Shown piece by piece: positions 36,511-44,800 of a stretch of DNA of 64,000 bases. Source of the DNA: Martelella sp. HB161492. GTDB lineage: Bacteria; Pseudomonadota; Alphaproteobacteria; Rhizobiales; Rhizobiaceae. A model generated the notes under the pieces. It saw only the letters and a list, made by a program, of their open reading frames with translations, did not search any database and had not been told where the DNA came from. The position numbers and the translations under genes were made by a program. Within the stretch, counting starts at the first letter, position 1. Every line of letters begins with the position of its first letter. The stretch spans positions 62,001-126,000 of the forward strand of contig NZ_JAATVV010000011.1 in NCBI RefSeq assembly GCF_013184775.1. The letters are read 5' to 3'.

Positions 36511-37692
36511 ATGTCTGATTACGAAATTGCCATTGTCGGCGGCGGCCCTGCGGGCCTGATCGCAGCGCTTGCGCTTTCGCGCGCGTCCCGCAAGGTTGCT
36601 CTGATCGGCCCTGCCCCGAACCGCAAGGATCAGCGGACAACCGCACTGATGGATCATTCGATCCGCTTTCTCGATCGTCTGGGATTGTGGGAAAATCTCG
36701 AACCCGCAACCGCAGCGCTTTCAACGATGCGCATCATCGACGGAACCAAGCGGCTGATTCGCGCCCCGACGGTCAATTTCCGTGCCGCCGAGATCGACCT
36801 GCCGGCCTTCGGCTACAATATCCCCAACGGCATGCTCAATGCCGCGCTTGCCGATGCGGTTGCCAGCGAGGCCAATATCGCCTGGTTTGAAACCGTGGTC
36901 AGCGAAATCCTCCCCGGCGACGACGCCGTCACGCTGACGCTTGAAAGCGGCGACAGCATTTCGGCAGATATGATTGTCGGTGCCGATGGCCGCAATTCCA
37001 AGGTTCGCGCCGCCGCCGGAATCGACACCAAAACCTGGGCCTATCCGCAGACCGCAGTGGTGCTGAACTTCGCCCATGCCCTGCCCCACCGCAACATTTC
37101 AACCGAGTTCCATACGCCGACTGGCCCCTTCACCCAGGTGCCGCTGCCCGGCGATCGCTCCAGCCTCGTATGGGTCGTCAGCGCGGCGGAGGCTGATGCG
37201 CTGATCGAAAAGGCGCCCGAAGAACTTTCGCAGCTGATTGAAACACGCATGGCCTCCCTGTTGGGCGCAGTCACGGTCGAGGGAGCGCCGCAGAAATGGC
37301 CGCTCTCCTCCATGGTTGCCAATCGCTTCGGCAAGGGCCGGATTGCCATTATCGGCGAGGCCGCCCATGCCTTTCCGCCGATCGGGGCGCAGGGGCTCAA
37401 TCTCAGCCTGCGCGATATTCTTGCCTTGACCCGCATGCTGGATGGCGTCACGGCAAAGCCGATTGGCCGCCATGCCGGCGACCGCTTTGATCTGCAACGC
37501 AAGGGCGATGTCTGGAGCCGCACCGTCAGCGTCGATATTCTCAACCGCTCGCTGCTGGCCGGTTTCCTGCCGGTGCAGATGGCCAGGGCTGCCGGCCTGA
37601 AGCTGCTTGGCGCTTTCCCGCCCTTGCGTCAGTTCGCCATGCGCGAAGGCGTTGAACCGCTACGCGGCTTCAAGGCGCTTCTGCCACACTAG
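36511..37692 (+). CDS. UbiH/UbiF-family FAD-dependent ubiquinone-biosynthesis hydroxylase
   Basis: The 393-residue flavoprotein monooxygenase has the dinucleotide motif GGGPAGL at residues 11-17 and the ribityl-binding GADGRNSKVR (about 154-163). The FAD-pyrophosphate motif GEAAHAFPPIGAQGLNLSLRD (about 286-306) is diagnostic of the UbiH/UbiF/UbiL/COQ6 group. It hydroxylates the benzoquinone ring of a ubiquinone precursor, probably at C5 and/or C1 as shown for alphaproteobacterial UbiL; which position cannot be read here. GGAGG lies about 8 nt before the ATG. It is monocistronic and followed by a palindromic repeat element. Confidence 0.9.
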   Translation: MSDYEIAIVGGGPAGLIAALALSRASRKVALIGPAPNRKDQRTTALMDHSIRFLDRLGLWENLEPATAALSTMRIIDGTKRLIRAPTVNFRAAEIDLPAFGYNIPNGMLNAALADAVASEANIAWFETVVSEILPGDDAVTLTLESGDSISADMIVGADGRNSKVRAAAGIDTKTWAYPQTAVVLNFAHALPHRNISTEFHTPTGPFTQVPLPGDRSSLVWVVSAAEADALIEKAPEELSQLIETRMASLLGAVTVEGAPQKWPLSSMVANRFGKGRIAIIGEAAHAFPPIGAQGLNLSLRDILALTRMLDGVTAKPIGRHAGDRFDLQRKGDVWSRTVSVDILNRSLLAGFLPVQMARAAGLKLLGAFPPLRQFAMREGVEPLRGFKALLPH

Positions 37693-37792
37693 CGCATCGG
37701 CTCGAAAGTCGCTGTCGATTTTCGAAAGAACGATGCGTAGATTCAATAAGATAGAGCGTCCTGCTGCGTCCAGAAGGACGCACGGCGCTCTA
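37693..37792. repeat. Intergenic palindromic element (two hairpins), rhizobial RIME-like
   Basis: Two adjacent nested hairpins are present. The left one has outer arms CGCATCG (37693-37699)/CGATGCG (37731-37737) with inner TCGAAA/TTTCGA. The right one has outer TAGAGCG (37752-37758)/CGCTCTA (37786-37792) with an inner perfect 7-bp stem TGCGTCC/GGACGCA around a 4-nt loop. The pattern resembles dispersed palindromic elements scattered between genes in many Rhizobiales genomes. It directly abuts a transposase remnant. Confidence 0.7.
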
Positions 37793-37814
37793 GGGTCGAA
37801 ACCCAATCAAATTT

Positions 37815-38057
37815 TTGATTAAATTATCCATCCATTTCCTGACAACACGCGGCACGCAACCAGTCATTCCCAACAATCCAACCCGAAAGAGGATCAGGCC
37901 GTTTGACCCGGTCGCCTACCTCAGACGCAATATCATCGAGCGAACATTCTGCCCTTTCAAAGACTGGAGACGTGTCGCGACGCGATACGACAAGCTCATG
38001 ATAAACTTCGCCGCAACCAGCTATATCGCAGCTATCGTCACATGGTGGATCAATTGA
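37815..38057 (+). pseudogene. Remnant of IS5-family (IS427-like) transposase, C-terminal fragment
   Basis: About 60 residues of the 80-residue ORF match the C-terminal end of IS5/IS427-type DDE transposases: RRNIIERTFCPFKDWRRVAT, then RYDKLMINFAATSYIAAIV. The IER glutamate is the third catalytic residue of the DDE triad. The first two aspartates, the helix-turn-helix and any terminal inverted repeats are missing, so this is a dead fragment. The N-terminal 15-20 residues look like unrelated flanking sequence. No target duplication is visible. Confidence 0.82.
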
Positions 38058-38066
38058 GTTTCGCCC

Positions 38067-39017
38067 CTAGAGCGGCAGAAGCCCCGACGACAGCAGGATC
38101 AGCAGCAGCGACAGCGTTGCCGCTGAGGCGACCGTGGTAATCAGGATCGTTGCCGAAGCGCGCTCATACCAGATGCCATATTGCTGGGCGATGACGAAGA
38201 CATTGGTGGCCGTGGGCAGTGCCGCCATGACAATGGCAGCCTCGACCCAGACCGGCTCGAAACCGCCATGCAGCAGCATCGCCACAAGAACGATGATCGG
38301 ATGCAGGATGAGCTTCGCCGGCACAATATAGCTGATTTCCACCGGCACCCGCTTCAGCGGTCTGAGCGCCAGAGTCACTCCCATGGCAAACAGCGCACAG
38401 GGGGCCGCCGCCTGGGCCAGATAGTCGATCAGCCGGCTGAATGCCTCGGGCGGCGCGACACCGGCAGCGGCAACGGCAAAGCCCAGTGCCGTCGAGACGA
38501 CAAAGGGATGCAGCAGAGCCTTGCCGAGGATCAGCCGCACCAGTCGCGCCGGATGGGCAACACGATCACCGAAAAGCGCCATCATCGCTGGCGCGACCAT
38601 GAAATGAAGCGCGTTCTCGAAGCATATGATCAGCGCCACCGGAACCGCCGCAGCCTCACCGAGCGCCAGAATGGCAATGCCCGGCCCCATATAGCCGATA
38701 TTGCCATAGGACGCGGCAAAGGCCTGGATGGTGCTTTCCTTCAGGCCATTCTTCAGCACAAGACGGCCGGCAACGAAAATCAGCGCGAAAACACAATAGG
38801 TAGCGGCGAGGTCCACCGATATGAAATCGACCCTCGTCAGCTCATCGAAGGGCGTCCGCGAAACGAGTTTGAAAAACAGCGCCGGCAATGCGGCATAGAT
38901 GATGAAGATATTCAGCCAGGCGAGGCCTGCCTCGGGCTGACGAAAGATCTTTGCGGCGGCATAGCCCACCGCGATCAGCCCGAAAAAGGGAAACAGAAGT
39001 CCGAATATGCTGGCCAA
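38067..39017 (-). CDS. AEC-family transporter (auxin efflux carrier/malonate-type permease)
   Basis: A 316-residue inner-membrane protein with about ten membrane segments in the two-fold repeat of the AEC family (BART superfamily). It starts MASIFGLLFPFFGLIAVGYA, has a NIGYMGPGIAILALGEAA segment (about 105-125) typical of the N-terminal half, and LPTATNVFVIAQQYG (about 265-280) from the C-terminal half. Prokaryotic members export or import malonate, malate or other carboxylates; auxin transport is known only from plants. It is convergent with the transposase remnant, whose end is 9 bp away, and follows ccdA on the opposite side by 39 bp. Confidence 0.9.
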   Translation of the reverse strand: MASIFGLLFPFFGLIAVGYAAAKIFRQPEAGLAWLNIFIIYAALPALFFKLVSRTPFDELTRVDFISVDLAATYCVFALIFVAGRLVLKNGLKESTIQAFAASYGNIGYMGPGIAILALGEAAAVPVALIICFENALHFMVAPAMMALFGDRVAHPARLVRLILGKALLHPFVVSTALGFAVAAAGVAPPEAFSRLIDYLAQAAAPCALFAMGVTLALRPLKRVPVEISYIVPAKLILHPIIVLVAMLLHGGFEPVWVEAAIVMAALPTATNVFVIAQQYGIWYERASATILITTVASAATLSLLLILLSSGLLPL

Positions 39018-39056
39018 GTGGTCGCTCTCTCATTATCGCCCCGACCGGCAACAGTC

Positions 39057-39794
39057 TCAGCCGATCGTTGAGAGAATCGGGAAGGTCGACTGGAACCAGA
39101 TCGCTATATCGGCGACGAAACCGAACAGGAAGGCAAGCCCTGTCAGGATCAAAAACGCCCCCATCAGCTTCTCCACCGCGCCGATATGGCGCCGGAAACG
39201 GGTAAGAAAACGCATGAAGGCGCCGGAAAAGAAGGCGGCGATCCAGAATGGCACGGCAAGGCCGAGCGAATAGACGGACAGCAACAGCGCACCATCAAAG
39301 AGCGTATTCTTCGATGCCGCAACGGCAAGGATGGCGCCCAGCACCGGACCGATGCAGGGCGTCCAGCCAAAAGCGAAGGCAAGACCCATCACATAGGCTC
39401 CGGTCAGGCTGGCCGGACGTCCGGCGCCGTGAAACCGCGCCTCGCGCGCAAGGATCGGGATCTTCACCACGCCGAGAAAATGCAGCCCCATCACGATGAT
39501 GATCACGCCGCCGACCTTGGAGAGAATATCCATCGACTGACGCAGCAACTGACCGATGGACGACGCGCCGACGCCGAGCGCGACAAACACGGTGGCAAAT
39601 CCGAGCGTGAAGAAGAAGGCCGGCAGAAGCACGGAAATGCGGGAGGCACGTGTCTCTTGATCCGCACCTTTCAGCTGCTCAAATGAAATTCCGGCCATAT
39701 AGCAGAGATAAGGCGGCACCAGCGGCAGCACGCAGGGTGACAGGAATGAAAGCGCACCGGCGAAAAGTGCACTCACAAAGGAAATCTCGATCAT
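39057..39794 (-). CDS. ccdA: Cytochrome c biogenesis/thiol-disulfide interchange protein CcdA
   Basis: The 245-residue membrane protein moves reducing equivalents from cytoplasmic thioredoxin to periplasmic acceptors for cytochrome c maturation. Six hydrophobic segments are present. The redox cysteines lie in FLSPCVLPLVPPYLCYMAG (membrane segment 1) and GWTPCIGPVLG (segment 4), the diagnostic CcdA/DsbD pattern. The start at 39794 is chosen because MIEISF opens the first membrane helix, but its Shine-Dalgarno is weak and an upstream TTG start is possible. No thioredoxin-like partner gene adjoins it. Confidence 0.92.
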   Translation of the reverse strand: MIEISFVSALFAGALSFLSPCVLPLVPPYLCYMAGISFEQLKGADQETRASRISVLLPAFFFTLGFATVFVALGVGASSIGQLLRQSMDILSKVGGVIIIVMGLHFLGVVKIPILAREARFHGAGRPASLTGAYVMGLAFAFGWTPCIGPVLGAILAVAASKNTLFDGALLLSVYSLGLAVPFWIAAFFSGAFMRFLTRFRRHIGAVEKLMGAFLILTGLAFLFGFVADIAIWFQSTFPILSTIG

Positions 39795-40090
39795 CGACAA
39801 CGCGCACTTACCTTTTCTGCTCTCTCTGCCCGTCCCGTTCATACCCGATCAGAGACGTGCGACGCCAGCCTGCTACTCAGTCAATAAGGCACAACTTGGA
39901 CGCGTCGGGCGATGGCATGCCCGTAACAGCTTCGTATTAGACCAGAGCAGTGCAGCTTGCCAATCACCATTGCACCTGGGAAAAACCACGGAAATGTCAT
40001 CCGGATGCTGATATTTCGGGTTGACCTTGCTCAAGACCCTGCCTATGTTCCGCGCACTTTCAGCCGAAAGCTTCGTGCATCACGGCTTGG

Positions 40091-40166
40091 GAGCGCGTAG
40101 CTCAGCCGGTAGAGCAACTGACTTTTAATCAGTAGGTCCAGGGTTCGAACCCCTGCGCGCTCACCA
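40091..40166 (+). tRNA. tRNA-Lys (anticodon TTT)
   Basis: A complete 76-nt cloverleaf. The acceptor GAGCGCG pairs with CGCGCTC (40156-40162), the anticodon loop CTTTTAA carries TTT at 40124-40126, the T-arm is GGGTTCGAACCCC-like, and CCA is encoded at 40164-40166. No repeat of its 3' end was seen nearby that would mark an integrated element. Confidence 0.98.
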
Positions 40167-40269
40167 ATAAGATCGACAAAATCAAGATATTCCGGTTTCA
40201 GGCCTGACCCGTTCGTGCCCCTTCGACAAGCCGGCGTGTGGGACAGTGATTCCCCGCAACCCACAGTGT

Positions 40270-40977
40270 TTATATGGATTTGAGTGTCACCCGCTCCTGA
40301 AGCTTCGCCGCTGTCTCCCTGCGTTCGCTGTAGCGGTCCGTCAGGTAATGGGAGGCATCGCGGGTCAGGAGGGTAAATTTCACCAATTCCTCGCAGACAT
40401 CGACCACACGGTCATAATAGGGGGACGGCTTCATCCGGCCGTCCGGAGAAAATTCCGTAAAGGCTTTCGGCACGCTGCTCTGATTGGGGATGGTGATCAT
40501 CCGCATCCAGCGCCCCAGCAGCCGCAGCGTATTGACAGCGTTGAAACTCTGCGAGCCTCCCGAGACCTGCATGACCGCGAGCGTCTTGCCCTGGGTCGGG
40601 CGGATGGCACCGATTTCAAGCGGGATCCAGTCGATCTGCGCCTTCATGATGCCGGTGATGGCGCCATGGCGCTCCGGGCTGACCCAGACCTGCCCCTCGG
40701 ACCATTCCGAAAGACTTCGCAATTCCTGAACCTTCGGATGGCTCGCCGGCGCATCATCGGGCAAAGGCAGGCCGGACGGATCGAAAAAACGTACCGTGGC
40801 GCCGAAATATTCAAGCAGCCGCCCAGCCTCCTCAGCCAGCAGCCGCGAATAGGACACCGTACGCAATGAACCATAGAGGATCAGGATGCGCGGCGGATGC
40901 GTCGAGAAAGCGGGGCGAAGCGCTTCCAGATCCGGACGCTTGAGAAGCGACAGCTCAACTGCGGGCAGGTCAACCAA
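40270..40977 (-). CDS. arsH: Arsenical resistance protein ArsH (NADPH-dependent FMN reductase family)
   Basis: The 235-residue flavoprotein belongs to the ArsH branch, which oxidises trivalent methyl- and aromatic arsenicals. Diagnostic segments are [20 protein letters not shown] (the FMN phosphate loop, GSLR) and [21 protein letters not shown]. The [15 protein letters not shown] stretch and [16 protein letters not shown] follow. I place the start at TTG 40977: it overlaps the arsC stop and has AGGGGAAG about 6-8 nt upstream, whereas an ATG start further out would lie entirely inside arsC. It is the last gene of the arsR-acr3-arsC-arsH operon. Confidence 0.93.
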   Translation of the reverse strand: MVDLPAVELSLLKRPDLEALRPAFSTHPPRILILYGSLRTVSYSRLLAEEAGRLLEYFGATVRFFDPSGLPLPDDAPASHPKVQELRSLSEWSEGQVWVSPERHGAITGIMKAQIDWIPLEIGAIRPTQGKTLAVMQVSGGSQSFNAVNTLRLLGRWMRMITIPNQSSVPKAFTEFSPDGRMKPSPYYDRVVDVCEELVKFTLLTRDASHYLTDRYSERRETAAKLQERVTLKSI

Positions 40978-41395
40978 TACGCTTCCCCTTTTCGTCCAGA
41001 ACCTTTTCGCCGTCCTCCTTGGCGAAAGCGCCGCCAAAACCATCCTGCGGCAGGATTTCCAGCACCACTTCCGACGGTCGCGAAAGACGCGTGCCCAGCG
41101 GCGTGATGACGAAAGGCCTGTTGATGAGGATGGGATGGGCCACCATCGCATCCACAAGCTGATCATCAGTCAGACTGTCATCATCGAGGCCGAGCTCTGC
41201 ATAGGGCGTGCCCTTCTGGCGCAGGGCGGCCCGCACCGTCAAACCCGCATCCGCGATCATCTTCACAAGCACTTCGCGTTCTGGCGGGTGCTTCAGATAT
41301 TCGATGACGGTCGGCTCGATACCGGCATGACGGATCAGCGCAAGCGTGTTGCGGGAGGTGCCGCAGGCGGGGTTGTGATAAATGGTGACGTCCAT
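40970..41395 (-). CDS. arsC: Arsenate reductase (glutaredoxin type)
   Basis: The 141-residue enzyme reduces arsenate to arsenite for export, using glutathione and glutaredoxin. Cys11 in [13 protein letters not shown] is the nucleophile. The conserved arginines are in the [19 protein letters not shown] stretch (about 91-110), as in the R773 ArsC type, not the thioredoxin-dependent low-molecular-weight-phosphatase type. It starts 2 bp after the acr3 stop and overlaps arsH by 8 bp, so all three are translationally coupled. Confidence 0.95.
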   Translation of the reverse strand: MDVTIYHNPACGTSRNTLALIRHAGIEPTVIEYLKHPPEREVLVKMIADAGLTVRAALRQKGTPYAELGLDDDSLTDDQLVDAMVAHPILINRPFVITPLGTRLSRPSEVVLEILPQDGFGGAFAKEDGEKVLDEKGKRIG

Positions 41396-41397
41396 GA

Positions 41398-42468
41398 TCA
41401 GACCTTCTCACTGGCAGATAGCGTGGCAATTGTCTTCGAAACGGCGGGGCTGCGCTCATACCAGCCCTTCGAGCGATTGACGATCCAGACGACCGAGAGC
41501 ATCACCGGCACTTCGATCAGGACACCGACCACCGTCGCCAGTGCTGCGCCTGAATTGAAGCCGAACAGGCTGATTGCAGCGGCGACAGCCAGTTCGAAGA
41601 AATTGGAAGCACCGATCAGCGCTGAAGGCCCGGCCACACAATGCTGCTCGCCGCTCAGCCGGTTGAGCAGATAGGCAAGGCCCGCGTTGAAATAGACCTG
41701 AATCAGGATCGGCACGGCCAGCAGGACGATCACGGCGGGCTGCGCGATAATCTGCTCCCCCTGAAAGCCGAACAGCAGCACCAGCGTCGCCAGAAGCGCC
41801 ACTAGCGACAGCGGCTGGATCTTCTGCAGCAGCTGACTGAGCCTTGTCGCATCGCCGTCCCGGATCAGCATGCGCCGAACAATTTGCGAGATGATGACCG
41901 GGATGACGATATAGAGCACGACGGAAAGGACCAGCGTATCCCAAGGCACGGTGATTGCCGATAGCCCCAGCAAAAACGCGACGATGGGCGCAAAGGCCAC
42001 CACCATGATCGCGTCATTCAGCGCCACCTGGGAAAGCGTGAAATGCGGCTCTCCCTTCGTCAGGTTCGACCAGACGAACACCATCGCCGTACAGGGCGCA
42101 GCGGCCAGAATGATCAGGCCGGCAATATAGGAACTGATCTGATCGGCAGGCAGCAGCGGCCTGAACAGCCAACCGATGAACAGCCAGCCGAGAAGCGCCA
42201 TGGAAAATGGTTTGATGGCCCAGTTGACCAGCAGCGTGACGCCAATGCCACGCCAGTGCCGACCGACCTGGCCAAGCGCCGCGAAATCGATTTTCAGCAG
42301 CATCGGGATGATCATCAGCCAGATGAGCACGGCAACCGGCAGGTTGACCTGCGCCAGCTCCACTGCGGCCACGCCGTGGAAAATCGCCGGGAACAAATGT
42401 CCGAGCGCCACGCCGACAACGATGCAAAGAGCCACCCACAGCGTCAGGTAGCGTTCGAACAAGGACAT
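41398..42468 (-). CDS. acr3: Arsenite efflux permease, ACR3 family
   Basis: The 356-residue transporter has ten predicted membrane helices of the bile/arsenite/riboflavin (BART) fold. The conserved Cys needed for arsenite transport is in the APCTAMVFVWSNLTKGEP segment (about residues 117-134), an ACR3 hallmark. It extrudes arsenite, the product of ArsC, using the proton gradient. It is 143 bp downstream of arsR and directly upstream of arsC. ACR3 systems need no ArsA ATPase, and none is present. Confidence 0.95.
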   Translation of the reverse strand: MSLFERYLTLWVALCIVVGVALGHLFPAIFHGVAAVELAQVNLPVAVLIWLMIIPMLLKIDFAALGQVGRHWRGIGVTLLVNWAIKPFSMALLGWLFIGWLFRPLLPADQISSYIAGLIILAAAPCTAMVFVWSNLTKGEPHFTLSQVALNDAIMVVAFAPIVAFLLGLSAITVPWDTLVLSVVLYIVIPVIISQIVRRMLIRDGDATRLSQLLQKIQPLSLVALLATLVLLFGFQGEQIIAQPAVIVLLAVPILIQVYFNAGLAYLLNRLSGEQHCVAGPSALIGASNFFELAVAAAISLFGFNSGAALATVVGVLIEVPVMLSVVWIVNRSKGWYERSPAVSKTIATLSASEKV

Positions 42469-42611
42469 TCAGATCCCCTCTCCGTCAGGCCCGGCGGCAC
42501 CATCCATGCCGCCGCGTGCCCGCGATTTCCATTCAAGGCCGCCATACGGCCGGCCGTTACCGCGCCCGTAACGGCGCCGATATGCGCTAGTTCTCCGAAC
42601 CCGCTCAGTCT

Positions 42612-42995
42612 TCAGGAAACGTCCCCGGCGGCTGCGTCTTCTTGTTGCGCCGGCGCACATGACCGGCATTCCTGCGTGAGGTCTTCGATCAGCGGCGCGC
42701 ACAGGCCCTGATTGCCGCCACAGCAATCCTGCAGCAGATGCAGGACAATGCCGCGAAAGGCCTCGAGATCGACCCGGTAGAGGATCGACCGGCCCTGCCG
42801 CTGACCGATCAGCAGACCGGCATTGGTCATGGTCGCGAGATGCGCGGACATGGTGTTTTGGGGAACCCCCAATGCACGCGCCAGCTCTCCCGCGGGAACC
42901 CCCTCGGGTTCGCGCGCGATCAAATGGCGGAAGCAGCCGAGCCGCGTCGTCTGGGCAAGCGCACTGAGCGCCGTGATCACATCGTTATCATCCAT
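42612..42995 (-). CDS. arsR: ArsR-family arsenic-responsive repressor
   Basis: The 127-residue winged helix protein represses the ars operon until trivalent arsenic binds. The DNA-recognition helix is in VPQNTMSAHLATMTNAGLL. Unlike the R773-type repressor, there is no Cys pair in the helix. Instead the C-terminus holds DCCGGNQGLC (about 89-98) and ECRSC, resembling the Cys95/Cys96/Cys102 type of Acidithiobacillus ArsR. It heads the ars operon and probably binds the palindrome at 43002-43020, just upstream of its start. Confidence 0.92.
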   Translation of the reverse strand: MDDNDVITALSALAQTTRLGCFRHLIAREPEGVPAGELARALGVPQNTMSAHLATMTNAGLLIGQRQGRSILYRVDLEAFRGIVLHLLQDCCGGNQGLCAPLIEDLTQECRSCAPAQQEDAAAGDVS

Positions 42996-43001
42996 ATATC
43001 C

Positions 43002-43020
43002 AGAATAATAGATATATTCT
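43002..43020. promoter_or_regulatory. Candidate ArsR operator/promoter palindrome
   Basis: AGAATA-N7-TATTCT is a 6-bp inverted repeat with a 7-bp spacer, centred about 16 bp upstream of the arsR ATG in an AT-rich patch of otherwise GC-rich DNA. Position and symmetry fit an autoregulatory operator overlapping the promoter. Confidence 0.55.
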
Positions 43021-43145
43021 GTCCGTCAATGCCTGTTCTCGCGGCATCGACAGAAAGCCGGGGCAGACTTCGCGCCGGCCACAGTTTTGTCGAACATTTC
43101 GCTTAGGTTGTAAATATATATCTATTGCTCGCTTGGGGAAGTGCC

Positions 43146-43709
43146 ATGGACGCCTTCGAGACCTGCCTTCAGGCCACACTTCAGGAAGAAGGTGGTTATA
43201 GCAATGATCCGCAAGATCCCGGTGGCGCGACCATGCATGGCGTCACGCAGCAGACCTATGATCGCTTTCGCCACGACCAGAACTTGCCGGTTCAAGCGGT
43301 AAAAGACATCAGCGATGACGAGGTCTCGGCAATCTACCATCAATATTACTGGGTGCCGATCGGCGGCGACCAGCTGCCGAAGGGTGTTGATCTTGCCGTC
43401 TTTGACGCTGCGGTCAATTCTGGTCCCAACCGCGCAATGTCCTGGCTGCAGCAGGCGCTCAACCAGCTACTAAACCTTGCGCCCCTGCTCACGATTGACG
43501 GAGTCCTGGGCCCCCAGACCCAGCTTGCGCTTCAGCTTGTCGAGGACGCCGTGCCGATTGCCGGTGCCGTTTCCGACGAACGCCTCGATTTTCTCAAATC
43601 GCTGCCCGACTGGTCACGGTTTGGGCCCGGATGGAGCAATCGCGTTCAGCGCATCCGCGAAGAGTCCTGTGAGCGTGCCCGCGAAACGACATCGACTGCG
43701 ACCGCCTGA
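43146..43709 (+). CDS. Glycoside hydrolase family 108 muramidase (endolysin-like)
   Basis: The 187-residue protein has an N-terminal GH108 lysozyme domain with the catalytic Glu in LQEEGGYSNDPQDPGG (about residues 13-28) and the MHGVTQQTYDRF segment. A predicted peptidoglycan-binding domain (PG_binding_3) follows, seen in SWLQQALNQL and the IDGVLGPQT segment. It hydrolyses the glycan strand of peptidoglycan. There is no signal peptide, so export needs a holin, a SAR-like route or a zpd/ttsA-type secretion path. GGGGAAG lies about 5 nt before the ATG at 43146. It stands alone between ars genes and yigZ; a prophage relic is possible. Confidence 0.88.
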   Translation: MDAFETCLQATLQEEGGYSNDPQDPGGATMHGVTQQTYDRFRHDQNLPVQAVKDISDDEVSAIYHQYYWVPIGGDQLPKGVDLAVFDAAVNSGPNRAMSWLQQALNQLLNLAPLLTIDGVLGPQTQLALQLVEDAVPIAGAVSDERLDFLKSLPDWSRFGPGWSNRVQRIREESCERARETTSTATA

Positions 43710-43733
43710 CCATTCTGGACCTGTCACCGACCT

Positions 43734-44327
43734 CTAGTCTGGCAAAGTCAGCCGCGAGCGTCCGTTCGTGTATTCAATCACCATGGCCGCTATTCTGACG
43801 CACTCGTCTTCAGCGATCTCAAGCAACATGAGGGCGCCCTCTGCATCGAAAATGCGATCGCACACCGTTATCGCGGGTTCGGCAGCCAGACGGGCATCCA
43901 TGAGAGCAATGTCACTGAAGGCCAGATGCAGGCTTGCCGGAACGGTGGGGATGATCTGCTGCTTTTCCGCCTGCCGCAGGCATTCGGATGCCGTGCCGCC
44001 ATAGGCCCGGATCAACCCGCCAGTGCCCAGCTTGATGCCGCCGAACCAGCGCGAGACGATGACCATAACCCGGTCGATCGCCTGGCCTTCAATTGCCTGC
44101 AGGATTGGTTTTCCGGCCGTGCCGCCCGGCTCGCCATCATCCGAGAAACGGTAGGTGACGCCAATACGGTAGGCCCAGCAATTGTGATTGGCGTCGGCAA
44201 AACTGTTCTCTGCGAGAAATTTTCGCGCCTCTTCTTCGCTTGAAACCGGGGCGGCAATGGCGGCGAACCGGCTTTTGCGGATGTCCTGTTCGAAAGCGAA
44301 GCTTGTTTTCAGTGCATAAAGGGGCAT
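43734..44327 (-). CDS. YigZ/IMPACT-family protein
   Basis: The 197-residue protein has the IMPACT N-terminal domain. The segments are QDIRKSRFAAIAAPV (early), NHNCWAYRIG (about 52-61), FSDDGEPGGTAGKPIL (about 65-80), and RWFGGIKLGTGGLIRAYGG (about 95-113). It ends in a DUF1949 ferredoxin-like domain. Bacterial YigZ has no firmly established activity; eukaryotic IMPACT modulates the GCN1-GCN2 stress pathway. The start at 44327 matches the usual N-terminus but lacks a clear Shine-Dalgarno. A TTG at 44381 overlapping the upstream stop would allow coupling with the DUF2177 gene. Confidence 0.85.
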   Translation of the reverse strand: MPLYALKTSFAFEQDIRKSRFAAIAAPVSSEEEARKFLAENSFADANHNCWAYRIGVTYRFSDDGEPGGTAGKPILQAIEGQAIDRVMVIVSRWFGGIKLGTGGLIRAYGGTASECLRQAEKQQIIPTVPASLHLAFSDIALMDARLAAEPAITVCDRIFDAEGALMLLEIAEDECVRIAAMVIEYTNGRSRLTLPD

Positions 44328-44377
44328 GACAGAACCGTCTGATTTCAGCACGGTTTCAACCCCTGCGCCGACGAATG

Positions 44378-44791
44378 TCAAGCGGGGCGCGACGAAAGCC
44401 TGCAGGCCGCAAGCACCGCAATGGCGCTGGCGAGCCCCGTCGCAAACATGCCCCAGACCATATCAACGGCAACAACGGCCCAGCTCCATCCGGCAAGCGT
44501 GGCCATGTTGGTCAGATCGTAGGTGCCATAGGCAAACAGGCCAAAGCCTGCACCACGCAGCGCCGCGATGCGCGCCGACCGTCGATCAAGGCCTGCGCGA
44601 ATGACGAAGACATAGATGCCGATCAGATAAAGCCCGTAAAAGGAAAATGCAGCGCTCCATTCTGGCTCAGCCAGCAAAAGAGCGCCGATCCTGGCTTCAT
44701 AAAACGGGAAAGCCACCGTGCCGAGCCATATGAAATCAAGCGCCGAGAAACAGATGACGAGCACGGCACAGGCGATCACATGCAGCTTCAT
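44378..44791 (-). CDS. DUF2177-family membrane protein
   Basis: The 137-residue protein has four hydrophobic segments and the DUF2177 pattern DFIWLG near residue 20, and GLFAYGTYDLTNMATLAGW (about 82-100). Function is unknown. The family often lies near cyclopropane-fatty-acid synthase-like, DUF1365 and DUF1295 genes in stress loci, as here. The ATG at 44791 is 9 nt after the chrR stop with AGGTG 7 nt before it, so it is the third gene of the rpoE-chrR operon. Confidence 0.85.
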   Translation of the reverse strand: MKLHVIACAVLVICFSALDFIWLGTVAFPFYEARIGALLLAEPEWSAAFSFYGLYLIGIYVFVIRAGLDRRSARIAALRGAGFGLFAYGTYDLTNMATLAGWSWAVVAVDMVWGMFATGLASAIAVLAACRLSSRPA

Positions 44792-44800
44792 GACGCGCAC

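Noticed and set aside
40978-41166. An arsH start far upstream
   Set aside because: This extension lies wholly inside arsC in another frame and translates to a Trp/Arg/Ser-rich sequence unlike ArsH.
40091-43709. Arsenic genes plus muramidase as an island integrated at tRNA-Lys
   Set aside because: No integrase, no repeat of the tRNA 3' end and no composition break were seen.
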